Of a stretch of 29,030 nt of DNA, positions 16,208 to 23,841 are shown piece by piece; within the stretch, counting starts at the first letter, position 1, and every line of letters begins with the position of its first letter. A program made the translations under genes and the position numbers. Origin of the DNA: JAGVUD01 sp052033935 (GTDB lineage: Bacteria > Armatimonadota > UBA5829 > DSUL01). The notes below the pieces were generated by a model. The model did no database searches and was not told where the DNA came from. It saw only the letters and a program-made list of their open reading frames with translations. The stretch spans positions 1 to 29,030 of the forward strand of contig JBPOJE010000076.1 in the NCBI GenBank assembly GCA_052033935.1. The letters run 5' to 3'.

Positions 16208-18031
16208 TCAATCCAGCACCTTCATCATCCGTCCGGTTCGGACGTCGTAGAGATGAGTGGAACCTGTCGCCCTGCCGAGCCAGTTGTCGAGAGGGCGTTT
16301 CGAGTTGGACACCGCGACCAGTGCCAGTGCACCATCGGCCGAGAGGCTGACGGAGCAAAAGGACTGGAATGGCGAGGGGGGCCGCAGAAGGCGAACACGT
16401 CGGGAGGCGGCCTGCCAGAGAACCAGACTGCTCGAAGACACGGCGGCGACCGCCTCTCCACCAGACGACAAGGCTACCGAACGCGTCAGCCCGATCAGCC
16501 GTTGCGGAAGAGTCGTCTGCATCGAGGACTCCAGGACATGCGTGGACACGCTGCCGTCCGCATGGCCTGTCGCCAGCGAACGCCCGTCCGGCGAGAAGGC
16601 AACGGCAGTCGCCGGGCTCGCACTGCAGTTAATTGAGGCAACGGCCTTTCCTGTGGCCGCATCCATAACGTTGATGCGAGTTTTCTCGAACCAGTGACGC
16701 AGCCCGGCGTAGTCCCCGGCGGCAAAGGTCTTGCTATCGGGAGATACCTCGCCGACACGCGGGTCATAGCTGGTCTTTCGGCCGATCTGGCGGCTTTGCC
16801 AGGTCTGGAGATCCCAGATGTGCAGCAGCCCGTCTCCGGTGACTGCGGCCAGCCGTTTGCCGTCATCCGTGAAGCAAAGCGAGCGCAAGTCCTCATCCTT
16901 TGTGCTCAGGCGTTTGATTACCTTCGCTTGCCCGTTGAACAGCACGGCTGTGCGTTCTGATGGCACGGCGATCATCCTGCCGTCGGCGGACACCGCCAGA
17001 GCCTCCGCTGGCGCGTCTAGCGCGACTGGCCCCAGACGCTTGCCGGAGTGAACATCCCAGATGACGAGGCTGTGCTCCGTTCCGCGGAATACGCAGGCGG
17101 CGGCAGCCGTCTGGCCGTTTCCGGACAGGGTTGCGATCCGGATCGGGGGAATATGTCCTGCGGGCACTCTGGCGGCAAAGTAGTAAAGGGACGAGAGTGC
17201 GGCTACCAGACTCAACCATCCGGCGATATTGACAACACACCCCCCAGCAAGCACGGTACCGGCGTTCGCCACTTTGCGGCGGCTGACGGAAGGCGCCTCG
17301 CCGCGTACCCACTCGTCGTACGTCACCGCGAGCCAGAGCACTATCAGTGGGAGTGTCACGAAAGGCGACACGATCACCGACAGGAAGATGAGCGCCTCGA
17401 AGCCGAGCATGAGACCTGCCGCCGGAACGAGCCTGCGCCAGAGCACCGAAGCGCTGCGCGCTATGGCGGCCAGAGGTGAAGCGCCGCCGTCCGCGACAAT
17501 TGGTAGGACGAGAAGAAGGGGCGCGCCGACAAGGACTTGTGTGATGAGCCCGAACTGGCTAGGCAGAGCCATAACTGCTGCGAGCAAGATTGAGGTCACC
17601 GCGAGAGGCCGCCAAACGCCGCGCACGCTGAACACGTCGAGTGCACGGATGGGCTCGCCCCTGAGTTGCCTCTGCGCCATCAGCAGCATGCCGCCGAGTA
17701 AGAAGTAGGTAAGGGCCCTCCCGGGCACGTCCATCAGCAGAGTCAGTAGATGCGGGACATGCGGGCGTACAAGGTACGTCATCCACCAGGCCGTGCCGAC
17801 GCCGCTGGAAGAGGGTTGACTCCACGAGGTCAGCATCAGTGAGCCCCCAGCGAGTATCCAGGCGAACCAGACCAGTACGAACACCAGGGCTGCCCCCACC
17901 CATGCCCAGAGGGCCGCGCGGAACAGGACGAAGGCGGTCTTCAGGCTTGAGAGCCGAATGATGGGCGGCTGAACGTCTCCGGAACCGCCAGGCGTATCGG
18001 CCCGCGTCGAGGCTGTGTCTTCACTGAACAT
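16208..18031 (-). CDS. Membrane protein with C-terminal WD40-like propeller
   Basis: This is a 607-residue protein. Residues 1-30 are polar. About six membrane segments lie between residues 35 and 290 (for example AWVGAALVFVLVWFAWILAG and ALIFLSVIVSPFVTLPLIVL). The C-terminal 310 residues form WD40-like repeats with SADGRMIAV, LCFTDDGKRLAAVTGDGLLH, AVAFSPDGRSLATGHADGSV and LSADGALALVAV. A scaffold or sensor role at the membrane is likely, with the propeller on one face; which face cannot be read. The frame is open to 18268, but that part runs into the 28-bp repeat. ATG at 18031 is preferred, although no strong ribosome binding site is seen. The 28-bp repeats lie on both sides of the gene. I do not recognise this membrane domain. 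Confidence 0.75.
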   Translation of the reverse strand: MFSEDTASTRADTPGGSGDVQPPIIRLSSLKTAFVLFRAALWAWVGAALVFVLVWFAWILAGGSLMLTSWSQPSSSGVGTAWWMTYLVRPHVPHLLTLLMDVPGRALTYFLLGGMLLMAQRQLRGEPIRALDVFSVRGVWRPLAVTSILLAAVMALPSQFGLITQVLVGAPLLLVLPIVADGGASPLAAIARSASVLWRRLVPAAGLMLGFEALIFLSVIVSPFVTLPLIVLWLAVTYDEWVRGEAPSVSRRKVANAGTVLAGGCVVNIAGWLSLVAALSSLYYFAARVPAGHIPPIRIATLSGNGQTAAAACVFRGTEHSLVIWDVHSGKRLGPVALDAPAEALAVSADGRMIAVPSERTAVLFNGQAKVIKRLSTKDEDLRSLCFTDDGKRLAAVTGDGLLHIWDLQTWQSRQIGRKTSYDPRVGEVSPDSKTFAAGDYAGLRHWFEKTRINVMDAATGKAVASINCSASPATAVAFSPDGRSLATGHADGSVSTHVLESSMQTTLPQRLIGLTRSVALSSGGEAVAAVSSSSLVLWQAASRRVRLLRPPSPFQSFCSVSLSADGALALVAVSNSKRPLDNWLGRATGSTHLYDVRTGRMMKVLD

Positions 18032-18257
18032 ACTGCTGCTGTTCTGCAGGCGGAGTTGCCTGTCCTGCCCCGAACAGCAGTCTGCCAGCCGCCAGATCGC
18101 GGTCAACGTCCTCATTATTGGCCCGGCAGCAGGTAAGAGCGGCATAGACACCGGTACGAGCGAGCTGCGGATAATGCGCCACCAGCTTCTCGGACATCCA
18201 TGCCATCCGCTGCCACACCGGCACGTTAATTCTGTGCCCGGTAATGCGCGGCTCTTT

Positions 18258-18285
18258 GACGCCCACAAGGGGCTACGCTACCGGG
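18258..18285 (+). repeat. 28-bp direct repeat, copy 2
   Basis: This is an exact copy of 16099-16126 in the same orientation, 2.16 kb away and on the far side of the membrane-WD40 gene. The shared TTTCGCGCAGA block follows at 18329-18339, 43 bases after the repeat (34 bases at copy 1). Confidence 0.85.
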
Positions 18286-18424
18286 CTTTGCTAACGCTGT
18301 CAAAAACCTCGTCCGCCCGGTCCACGGTTTTCGCGCAGATAAACTCTCGTCGCGGGACAGCGGGCCTCGCCCTCGCAGGAATGGGGGGCCGGGAAGCATA
18401 AGCGTTGTGCGTGAGGTGTCAGAG

Positions 18425-20281
18425 ATGAGAAACAGACTGGTGGCCGCGTGGTTGGGGTGCATGGTGTTGACGGGTATCCTTGCGCCGGGTGTTTGGGCGG
18501 ATCCCGCGTTCGACCCGGTTCAGGACGACCCCGCGTTGCCGCGCGTGCTCCTGATCGGCGATTCGATATCCATCGGCTACACCGTGCCGGTGCGGCAGAT
18601 GTTGAAGGGCAAGGCGAATCTGCACCGCATCCCCGAGAACGGAGCGTTCTCGCAGAACGGAGTCGAGAAGATCGAATCCTGGCTCGGCAAGGGCAGGTGG
18701 GATGTCATCCACTTCAACTTCGGAATCTGGGACACGCACCTTCTGGACGCACAGGGCAACATCATCCTTGACGCCGGCGAGCAGGCGAACAAGACGGGGC
18801 ATATCCGCACGCCGCTTCCGCAGTACCGGGCCAACCTCGAAAAGCTGATCGCCGCCATGGACAGGACCGGCGCGAAGCTGATCTGGGCCACGACGACGCC
18901 GGAGATGAGCCGCACGCCTGCACGGCAGAAGGACATCCCGCAGTACAACGCTGCGGCGGCCGCGGTCATGAGGGCGCATGGAGTGCCTGCGGACGACCTG
19001 TACTCGCTTGTCATGCCTCGCGTGAAAGAGCTGCAGACCGAAGACCGCTGCCACTTCACGCCCGAGGGGTATGAGTACCTTGGCAAGCAGGTGGCGCAGA
19101 GCATTATGGCAGCCCTGCATCCGAACCCGCGTTCCGTTTCGTGGGACGCGCGGCAGACGGGTGAGCAGACGCTTTCGGACCGGCGTGTGGTGCGCTTCGA
19201 GCAGGACTGCCTTCACGAATGGGGCTACATGGACGGCGGCTCGCAGTATTTCTATGTCGTGGCACCCAAGCGCAAATGCCGCGGACCTCTGCTCGTCTGC
19301 CTACACAGCGCGGGTGGCACGGGCGAGTCGGAGCTGGCGGCGAACGTGGGCTACACCGCCGCGGCTGGCGACGAGTTCACCGGGCTCGTGCTGAACTCCG
19401 ACACGAAACCCACGTGGTGGTGGGGCGCGCACGAGATCAACGCGAAGCCGCAGAGCTACCGGACCATGCTCACGCCCACCGAAAACCGGGTGTTGGCGAC
19501 AGTAGAATGGGCGCTTCGCAAGTACGGTCTGGACAGGAACCGCGTGTATCTGCGCGGCATCTCGATGGGCGGAAGCGGGACGCTCGGTATCGGAATGGCG
19601 CACGGGGACGTGTTTGCGGCGGTCATGGCGGGAGTGCCCGCGGGTACCGGGCACGCTCAGTACCGCCTGAAGTACCCCGTTGCCGCCTCTCTGCCCGACA
19701 GCCCGCCCGCGCTTGTGTTCTTCTCGCACAAGGACCGCTGGTCGAAGGGGATGGAAGGCTGGCTCGAATGTGTGCGAACCAACAGGCTGGCGCAGGTGGT
19801 GGCGTGGGGGCCGTGGGGCCACGTGAACCACTACGAGATGACCAACCCGGCGGCGTACGAGTTTCCGTGGATGACTCTTCGCAGGGATGAGGCGTACCCG
19901 GTCTTCACCGATGCCTCGTCGGACGAGAAGTATCCGGGCCTCAATTCCGGCAATCCGGATCAGAACGGGCAGATGAACGCGTACTTCCGGTGGAAGGTGC
20001 TGGAGGACCGCCCGGACGGGTTCGCCGTCGAGTTGCGGCTGGTGAGGCGGGATGAGCTCAAGGGTGCCGTTGAGTTGCCGAAGGAGGTTGTCAGCGACGT
20101 GACTCCGCGGCGCATCCAGCGCTTTGCGGTCGCCCCGGGAAGGGCATACACCTGCAGGGTAGAGACCAGCGGATGCCTGCCGCGGACGCAGGTTGTGGCC
20201 GCGGATCATAACCAGCTGGTTATGATCCCCGATGTCAAAGTCACGTCGAAGCCGGTCGTGGTGCGGCTGACGCGGCAGTAG
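18425..20281 (+). CDS. Secreted two-domain esterase: SGNH hydrolase plus alpha/beta hydrolase
   Basis: This is a 618-residue exported protein. The ATG at 18425 follows GAGGTG with 7-base spacing. A signal peptide spans about residues 1-26 (LVAAWLGCMVLTGILAPGVW, then ADP). Residues about 38-225 are an SGNH/GDSL-type domain with block I VLLIGDSISIGY (S47), FNFGIWDTH, and the D207/H210 pair in DRCHFTPEGYEYLG. Residues about 250-490 are an alpha/beta hydrolase with LLVCLHSAGGTGESE, the nucleophile elbow GISMGGSGTL (S380), FFSHKD (acid) and WGHVNHYEM (histidine). A C-terminal beta domain of about 110 residues follows. Both folds include carbohydrate esterases (acetyl, feruloyl), which fits the nearby GH29 gene. 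Two complete catalytic sets in one chain suggest a bifunctional deacylase; the substrates are not known. Confidence 0.85.
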   Translation: MRNRLVAAWLGCMVLTGILAPGVWADPAFDPVQDDPALPRVLLIGDSISIGYTVPVRQMLKGKANLHRIPENGAFSQNGVEKIESWLGKGRWDVIHFNFGIWDTHLLDAQGNIILDAGEQANKTGHIRTPLPQYRANLEKLIAAMDRTGAKLIWATTTPEMSRTPARQKDIPQYNAAAAAVMRAHGVPADDLYSLVMPRVKELQTEDRCHFTPEGYEYLGKQVAQSIMAALHPNPRSVSWDARQTGEQTLSDRRVVRFEQDCLHEWGYMDGGSQYFYVVAPKRKCRGPLLVCLHSAGGTGESELAANVGYTAAAGDEFTGLVLNSDTKPTWWWGAHEINAKPQSYRTMLTPTENRVLATVEWALRKYGLDRNRVYLRGISMGGSGTLGIGMAHGDVFAAVMAGVPAGTGHAQYRLKYPVAASLPDSPPALVFFSHKDRWSKGMEGWLECVRTNRLAQVVAWGPWGHVNHYEMTNPAAYEFPWMTLRRDEAYPVFTDASSDEKYPGLNSGNPDQNGQMNAYFRWKVLEDRPDGFAVELRLVRRDELKGAVELPKEVVSDVTPRRIQRFAVAPGRAYTCRVETSGCLPRTQVVAADHNQLVMIPDVKVTSKPVVVRLTRQ

Positions 20282-20552
20282 CGCGGGCGCGAAGGAGCCC
20301 CCACGTTCTTGCGATAGACTAGGGCGTCATGGGCAGCGGCATGGTCTCATCACCACGCTGGCGACGACGCCCTCGCATCTCATGCGTGTTGCCGGAGCAG
20401 GCAGGCGAGCTGTACCGGGGCTGGCGCGTGGCCACCGCCCGAACGCTCAACCGGGGAACAGAGTCTGAACAACGGTATGTCGAACGTGTAGCAGTGCCGG
20501 AGGCCGCCGACCGGACACCCGTCTTGCAGGCGGGAACTGCAGTCTGGCCCAT
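20282..20552. other. Intergenic stretch, no gene accepted
   Basis: A plus-strand frame at 20329-20598 is open, but its product is Arg-rich and unlike a folded protein, and it has no ribosome binding site. No RNA gene or known riboswitch was recognised. The stretch may hold the promoter of the following secreted-protein gene; no convincing box pair was found. Confidence 0.35.
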
Positions 20553-20580
20553 GGCCGCCCCCCGGAATCGGCGGGCGGCC
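20553..20580 (+). promoter_or_regulatory. GC-rich hairpin in the leader of the 20609 gene
   Basis: GGCCGCCC (20553-20560) pairs with GGGCGGCC (20573-20580), and CCG/CGG inside the loop can extend the stem. It ends 28 bases before the ATG and just ahead of the ribosome binding site GAAGGAGG. It could be a terminator for upstream transcription, an attenuator or a protein site; no T run follows directly. Confidence 0.4.
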
Positions 20581-20608
20581 TGCGAGGTTCTTCTGTGAAG
20601 GAGGAGAT

Positions 20609-21076
20609 ATGCGTACGTTGCGAATGGCAGGTAAGTCATCGCCGGCGAGGCACAGGCTCGGCGCGCTGGCCGCCTGTAGCCTGGCGGCGCTCGCGTTTCT
20701 GGTAGGCGCCGCAGGCGTGGCGCACCCGGCGTCGGTCCCTGTGCTGACGACGGAGGAGCTTCTGGAGCGGGGCTATCCGCGGCACGTTATGACCTCACGC
20801 CATATGCTGGTGCCGCATCTCGAAGCAGTCTGCACGGACACGCACGACTTCAAGTTTTCACGCAGCGGAAAGCTGCTCGCCTGCATCCGGGCGGTAAAGC
20901 AGGGAACTGTAGCGCACGAAAGAAACGTCGTGACCGAAGTAGTTGCTTACGATACCGTGCGGCGCGAGTCACGCGTGGTGTTTCGCGAGACGGCTCAGGG
21001 CCGCTGTGTCCTTGACTGGGGTATCTACAAAGAAGGGCTGCTGCTGGAGACCGTGCTGCCCCCCCCGCGGGGGTGA
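20609..21076 (+). CDS. Secreted protein, N-terminal part (frameshifted at a poly-C run)
   Basis: This is a 155-residue open frame with ATG at 20609 directly after the strong site GAAGGAGGAGAT. A signal peptide occupies about residues 17-42 (LGALAACSLAALAFLVGAAG, then VAHPAS). The mature part begins SVPVLTTEELLERGYPRHV. The frame ends at a TGA at 21074-21076, shortly after eight C at 21059-21066. A -1 shift on that run reads VLPPPAGVIQTTETAGGETV and joins the protein to the next frame, giving one protein of about 540 residues. The two parts are therefore almost certainly one gene. Whether the break is a sequencing error, a mutation or a programmed or phase-variable shift cannot be decided here. 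I do not recognise the family. Confidence 0.65.
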   Translation: MRTLRMAGKSSPARHRLGALAACSLAALAFLVGAAGVAHPASVPVLTTEELLERGYPRHVMTSRHMLVPHLEAVCTDTHDFKFSRSGKLLACIRAVKQGTVAHERNVVTEVVAYDTVRRESRVVFRETAQGRCVLDWGIYKEGLLLETVLPPPRG

Positions 21077-22227
21077 TCCAGACTACGGAGACAGCGGGCG
21101 GCGAAACGGTCATTGGCCTCATCCATATTCCTTCGCCGGTGTGGACCTCAAAACCCCGGCTGCTCTGCAAACTCAAGAGAAAGGAAGGGGCGTTTCTATT
21201 CTCGCCCGAGCAGGCGACTCCGCCCGTGGTGGAGTGGTTCCCGGACGAGAACGAGAGCGGCGGCAAGACCACGGGCGCAGTGCAGGTGCTGGGAGACGGT
21301 TCTGATCCGGTCGCGCTGCCCGCCACGATCGAGGGAATCGAGGGCATGGTCGCGGTCTGGTCTTCGACGGGGAAGACTGTCATCTTTCGCACTGTATACC
21401 GCGGATCTCCGCAGCCACGCTATGAGTTTAATCCCCTCACCCGAAAGATCCGGCAGTTGGAGCCCGGAAATCGCGAGAGCACACCGCCGTTTGAGGAGAA
21501 GACCACATACCCTGTTTCGGAGTTGGCGATGAAGACGACGCCGCTAGAGGGGACCGGCTATGCAGAGCTGACTCTCACAAGTGCGGGGGATGATAAGCGC
21601 GAGTCGCACACATTCCGGCTGCACACTGGAACGGCACCCGCCCGGGACAGGTTCCTCACCGCCTTTTGCCCGGGCGGAAAGGGGGCGGCCTTCCTGACGC
21701 AGCGGCCCGACCGGACTCTGCATTTCGTCTGGTGGGAGCTGATGGACAAAGTCAATGACGTCTACCTGCCATGTGATGTTCTCAGCCGGGCGCGTGCGGT
21801 TTCAGCCGCCCTGGAAGCGACCACCGGTCACGAATTCGGGATGTTCGACAGGATCACGATCTCACCAGATGTGGAGACCGCTGTGAAGCCGGTTTCAGGC
21901 TTGCCCGACGTGTCGGAAGTGAGTATCCGCATCCCGGAGAATCCCGCGCAGGCGCTGAGGCCGCACCTTCCCAAAGACACCAAATACCCAGACGTCCTTG
22001 ATGAGTTCACATTCGTCAGGAAGATTCCCGGCTACAGTGGCAGTTACGTGGGCTACATCCTCGGCCCCAACGGTTTCCGGGCTCTTCTCGATGAAGACGG
22101 GAGAATTACCTACAGGCGTCCGGATGCGAAGACCACCAGATCGCGCAATCCCGGTGCCAGGGGCGAGGACTACAAGTGGAACTATGACGAAGGCGAATGC
22201 AGTTGCGACCCGTTTGACAGTCTGTAA
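21073..22227 (+). CDS. Secreted protein, C-terminal part (frameshifted at a poly-C run)
   Basis: This frame encodes 384 residues from a nominal GTG at 21073 that has no ribosome binding site and overlaps the previous stop. It is best seen as the continuation of the 20609 gene. The sequence has many short beta-type segments (GLIHIPSPVW, PVVEWFPDENESG, MVAVWSSTGKTVIFRTVYRG), which suggests a propeller-like or beta-rich extracellular domain. It is followed by a more polar C-terminal third (DRITISPDVETAVKPVSG) that ends with the cysteine-containing tail GECSCDPFDSL. It converges on the fucosidase gene, with 63 bp between stops. No catalytic motif was recognised. Confidence 0.65.
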   Translation: MIQTTETAGGETVIGLIHIPSPVWTSKPRLLCKLKRKEGAFLFSPEQATPPVVEWFPDENESGGKTTGAVQVLGDGSDPVALPATIEGIEGMVAVWSSTGKTVIFRTVYRGSPQPRYEFNPLTRKIRQLEPGNRESTPPFEEKTTYPVSELAMKTTPLEGTGYAELTLTSAGDDKRESHTFRLHTGTAPARDRFLTAFCPGGKGAAFLTQRPDRTLHFVWWELMDKVNDVYLPCDVLSRARAVSAALEATTGHEFGMFDRITISPDVETAVKPVSGLPDVSEVSIRIPENPAQALRPHLPKDTKYPDVLDEFTFVRKIPGYSGSYVGYILGPNGFRALLDEDGRITYRRPDAKTTRSRNPGARGEDYKWNYDEGECSCDPFDSL

Positions 22228-22290
22228 GACGCTCCCTGCTCTGCCGCCGCGACGGTGGTACTGCGCACGAAATGCCGGACAGCGTCACTG

Positions 22291-23598
22291 TCACTTTTCC
22301 TTGAGTGAAGGAATCCGCAGTTCGATGACCGTCGCGTGCGGGTCGAGCTTGCGCGGCTTCTCGATGGTGACGCCTTCGGCCTTGTGCGTGATTCCGAGCT
22401 TCTGGCCGCCGTCCAGCGTCCGCGCCGACGACGCCGCGGCAAGCTCGGGCGGCAGGGTCAGCCCGCCTTCGGGCCACTCGAACACATGCAGAAACACGCG
22501 GCCGTCCTTCTGCGTGCAGCGCCCCTCGAAGGGCAGCTTCGCCAGCGGCCCCTGCGACGTGCCGTAGATGCTCGCGCCGTTCACCCTGAGCCACGCGCCC
22601 ACATCCGCCAGGCGATCCACGGAAGCCTGCGGGAACTCGCCCTCGGCCGTCGGCCCCACGTTCAGCAGGAAGTTGCCACCCTTGCTCGCGATGTCGCAGA
22701 GATTGCGGACCAGGTCGGTGGACGACTTCCAGTTGGTGTCGTCTTTCACGAACCCCCAGGTATCGTTCAGCGTCATGCAGGTTTCCCAGAGGCGGCCGCC
22801 GGGCATGGCGTCGGCGGGAATCGTCTGCTCGGGCGTGGCGTAGTCTTCGGGCAGGCGGTTGCGGTCGTTGATGAGGATGCCGGGCTGCAGAGAGCGGATG
22901 AAGGCGTTCACCTCCGCCGAGCGCAGGTCCTTCTCGTTGTGCTCCCACGCGCCGTCGAACCAGAGGATTCCGATGGGGCCGTAGTTCGTGAGGAGTTCCC
23001 TGATCTGGCCCTTCATGTAGTCAATGTAGCGGTTCAGGTCTGCCCTGCTGTCGGGCCGGGTATCCCAATCGCGCCTCGGCACGTAGTCCGGGTGATGCCA
23101 GTCCATGATCGAATGGTAGAAGCAGAGCGTGATGCCCTGCTTCGCGCACTCGTTTGCCAGTTCGCGGATGGGGTCGCGCTTGAAGCTGGTGGCGCGGGTG
23201 ATGGTGTACCAGGTCAGCTTGCTGTCGAACATGCAGAACCCGTCGTGGTGTTTGCTCGTGATGACGATGTACTTCATCCCGGCGTCCTTTGCCGTCTTCA
23301 CCCATTTTGCGGCGTCGAATTTGACCGGGTGGAACTCGGCCGCGAACTTCTCGTAGTCGCGGACGGCCACCTGCCTGTTCATAAGATACCATTCGCCGAC
23401 ACCGCGCCCGCCGTCGCGTTTTGTGGCGTCCGCAGGCACGGCGTACAGGCCCCAGTGGATGAACATGCCAAAGCGCGCATCCTGCCACCAGGCGGTGCGG
23501 CTGGCGAACTCCTCCGGCGTTTCCCCCGCCATCGCGGCGGCCCCAAAGGCAATCAGCAGGCTGGCGCAGGCGAGCGCCGCAGGCAGAAACTTACTCAT
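22291..23598 (-). CDS. Alpha-L-fucosidase, glycoside hydrolase family 29
   Basis: This is a 435-residue exported enzyme. ATG at 23598 follows AAGGAG with normal spacing and starts a signal peptide (FLPAALACASLLIAFGAAAM, then AGETPEEF). The frame is open to 23856, but the part before the ATG is unsupported. The GH29 catalytic barrel shows WWQDARFGMFIHWGLYAVPA, YIVITSKHHDGFCMFDSK, LCFYHSIMDWHHPDY and GILWFDGAWE, in which D215 of WFDG is the expected nucleophile. NDRNRLPEDY, MTLNDTWGF and GGNFLLNVGPTAEGEF are also typical. A short C-terminal beta domain follows. GH29 enzymes release L-fucose with retention. With the adjacent esterase gene this suggests breakdown of decorated fucose-containing glycans outside the cytoplasm. 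Confidence 0.93.
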   Translation of the reverse strand: MSKFLPAALACASLLIAFGAAAMAGETPEEFASRTAWWQDARFGMFIHWGLYAVPADATKRDGGRGVGEWYLMNRQVAVRDYEKFAAEFHPVKFDAAKWVKTAKDAGMKYIVITSKHHDGFCMFDSKLTWYTITRATSFKRDPIRELANECAKQGITLCFYHSIMDWHHPDYVPRRDWDTRPDSRADLNRYIDYMKGQIRELLTNYGPIGILWFDGAWEHNEKDLRSAEVNAFIRSLQPGILINDRNRLPEDYATPEQTIPADAMPGGRLWETCMTLNDTWGFVKDDTNWKSSTDLVRNLCDIASKGGNFLLNVGPTAEGEFPQASVDRLADVGAWLRVNGASIYGTSQGPLAKLPFEGRCTQKDGRVFLHVFEWPEGGLTLPPELAAASSARTLDGGQKLGITHKAEGVTIEKPRKLDPHATVIELRIPSLKEK

Positions 23599-23649
23599 CA
23601 GTCCACTCCTTATGCTATACGCTGAGAACAGGTGGCTCCTAATGTCACC

Positions 23650-23841
23650 ATGCCTGAACGAGACAACGCGTGGCGTGCGCGGACAGGCTTTACGCTTATC
23701 GAGCTTCTGGCCGTTATCGCTATTATCGCGATACTGGCCGCAATCCTCTTCCCCGCGTTCGCCTGGGCACGCTCGCGCGGCCGCACTCTGCACACGAACG
23801 GCACGCCCGGTGGCTATGGCTTCGGCAGATACACCGCGTAA
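23650..23841 (+). pseudogene. Truncated prepilin N-terminus
   Basis: Sixty-three residues are encoded from ATG at 23650. MPERDNAWRARTG is followed by the prepilin helix FTLIELLAVIAIIAILAAIL and FPAFAWARSRGRT. The normal CLSN-KQ region and the whole C-terminal domain are missing. After RGRT the frame reads 16 unrelated residues, overlapping the 3' end of the convergent propeller gene by 28 bp. It is probably the remnant of a DUF1559 prepilin gene cut by a deletion or rearrangement. A functional mini-pilin cannot be excluded. It diverges from the fucosidase gene with 51 bp between starts. Confidence 0.7.

Noticed and set aside
18032..18268. N-terminal extension of the membrane-WD40 protein
   Set aside because: It would run into the 28-bp repeat and has a Cys/Arg/Trp-rich sequence unlike the rest; ATG at 18031 is preferred.
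20329..20598. Open frame of 89 residues in the intergenic region
   Set aside because: Arg-rich low-structure product, no ribosome binding site, and it overlaps the leader hairpin of the next gene.
22336..23625. 429-residue plus-strand open frame opposite the fucosidase
   Set aside because: It is antisense to a clear GH29 gene with all family motifs.
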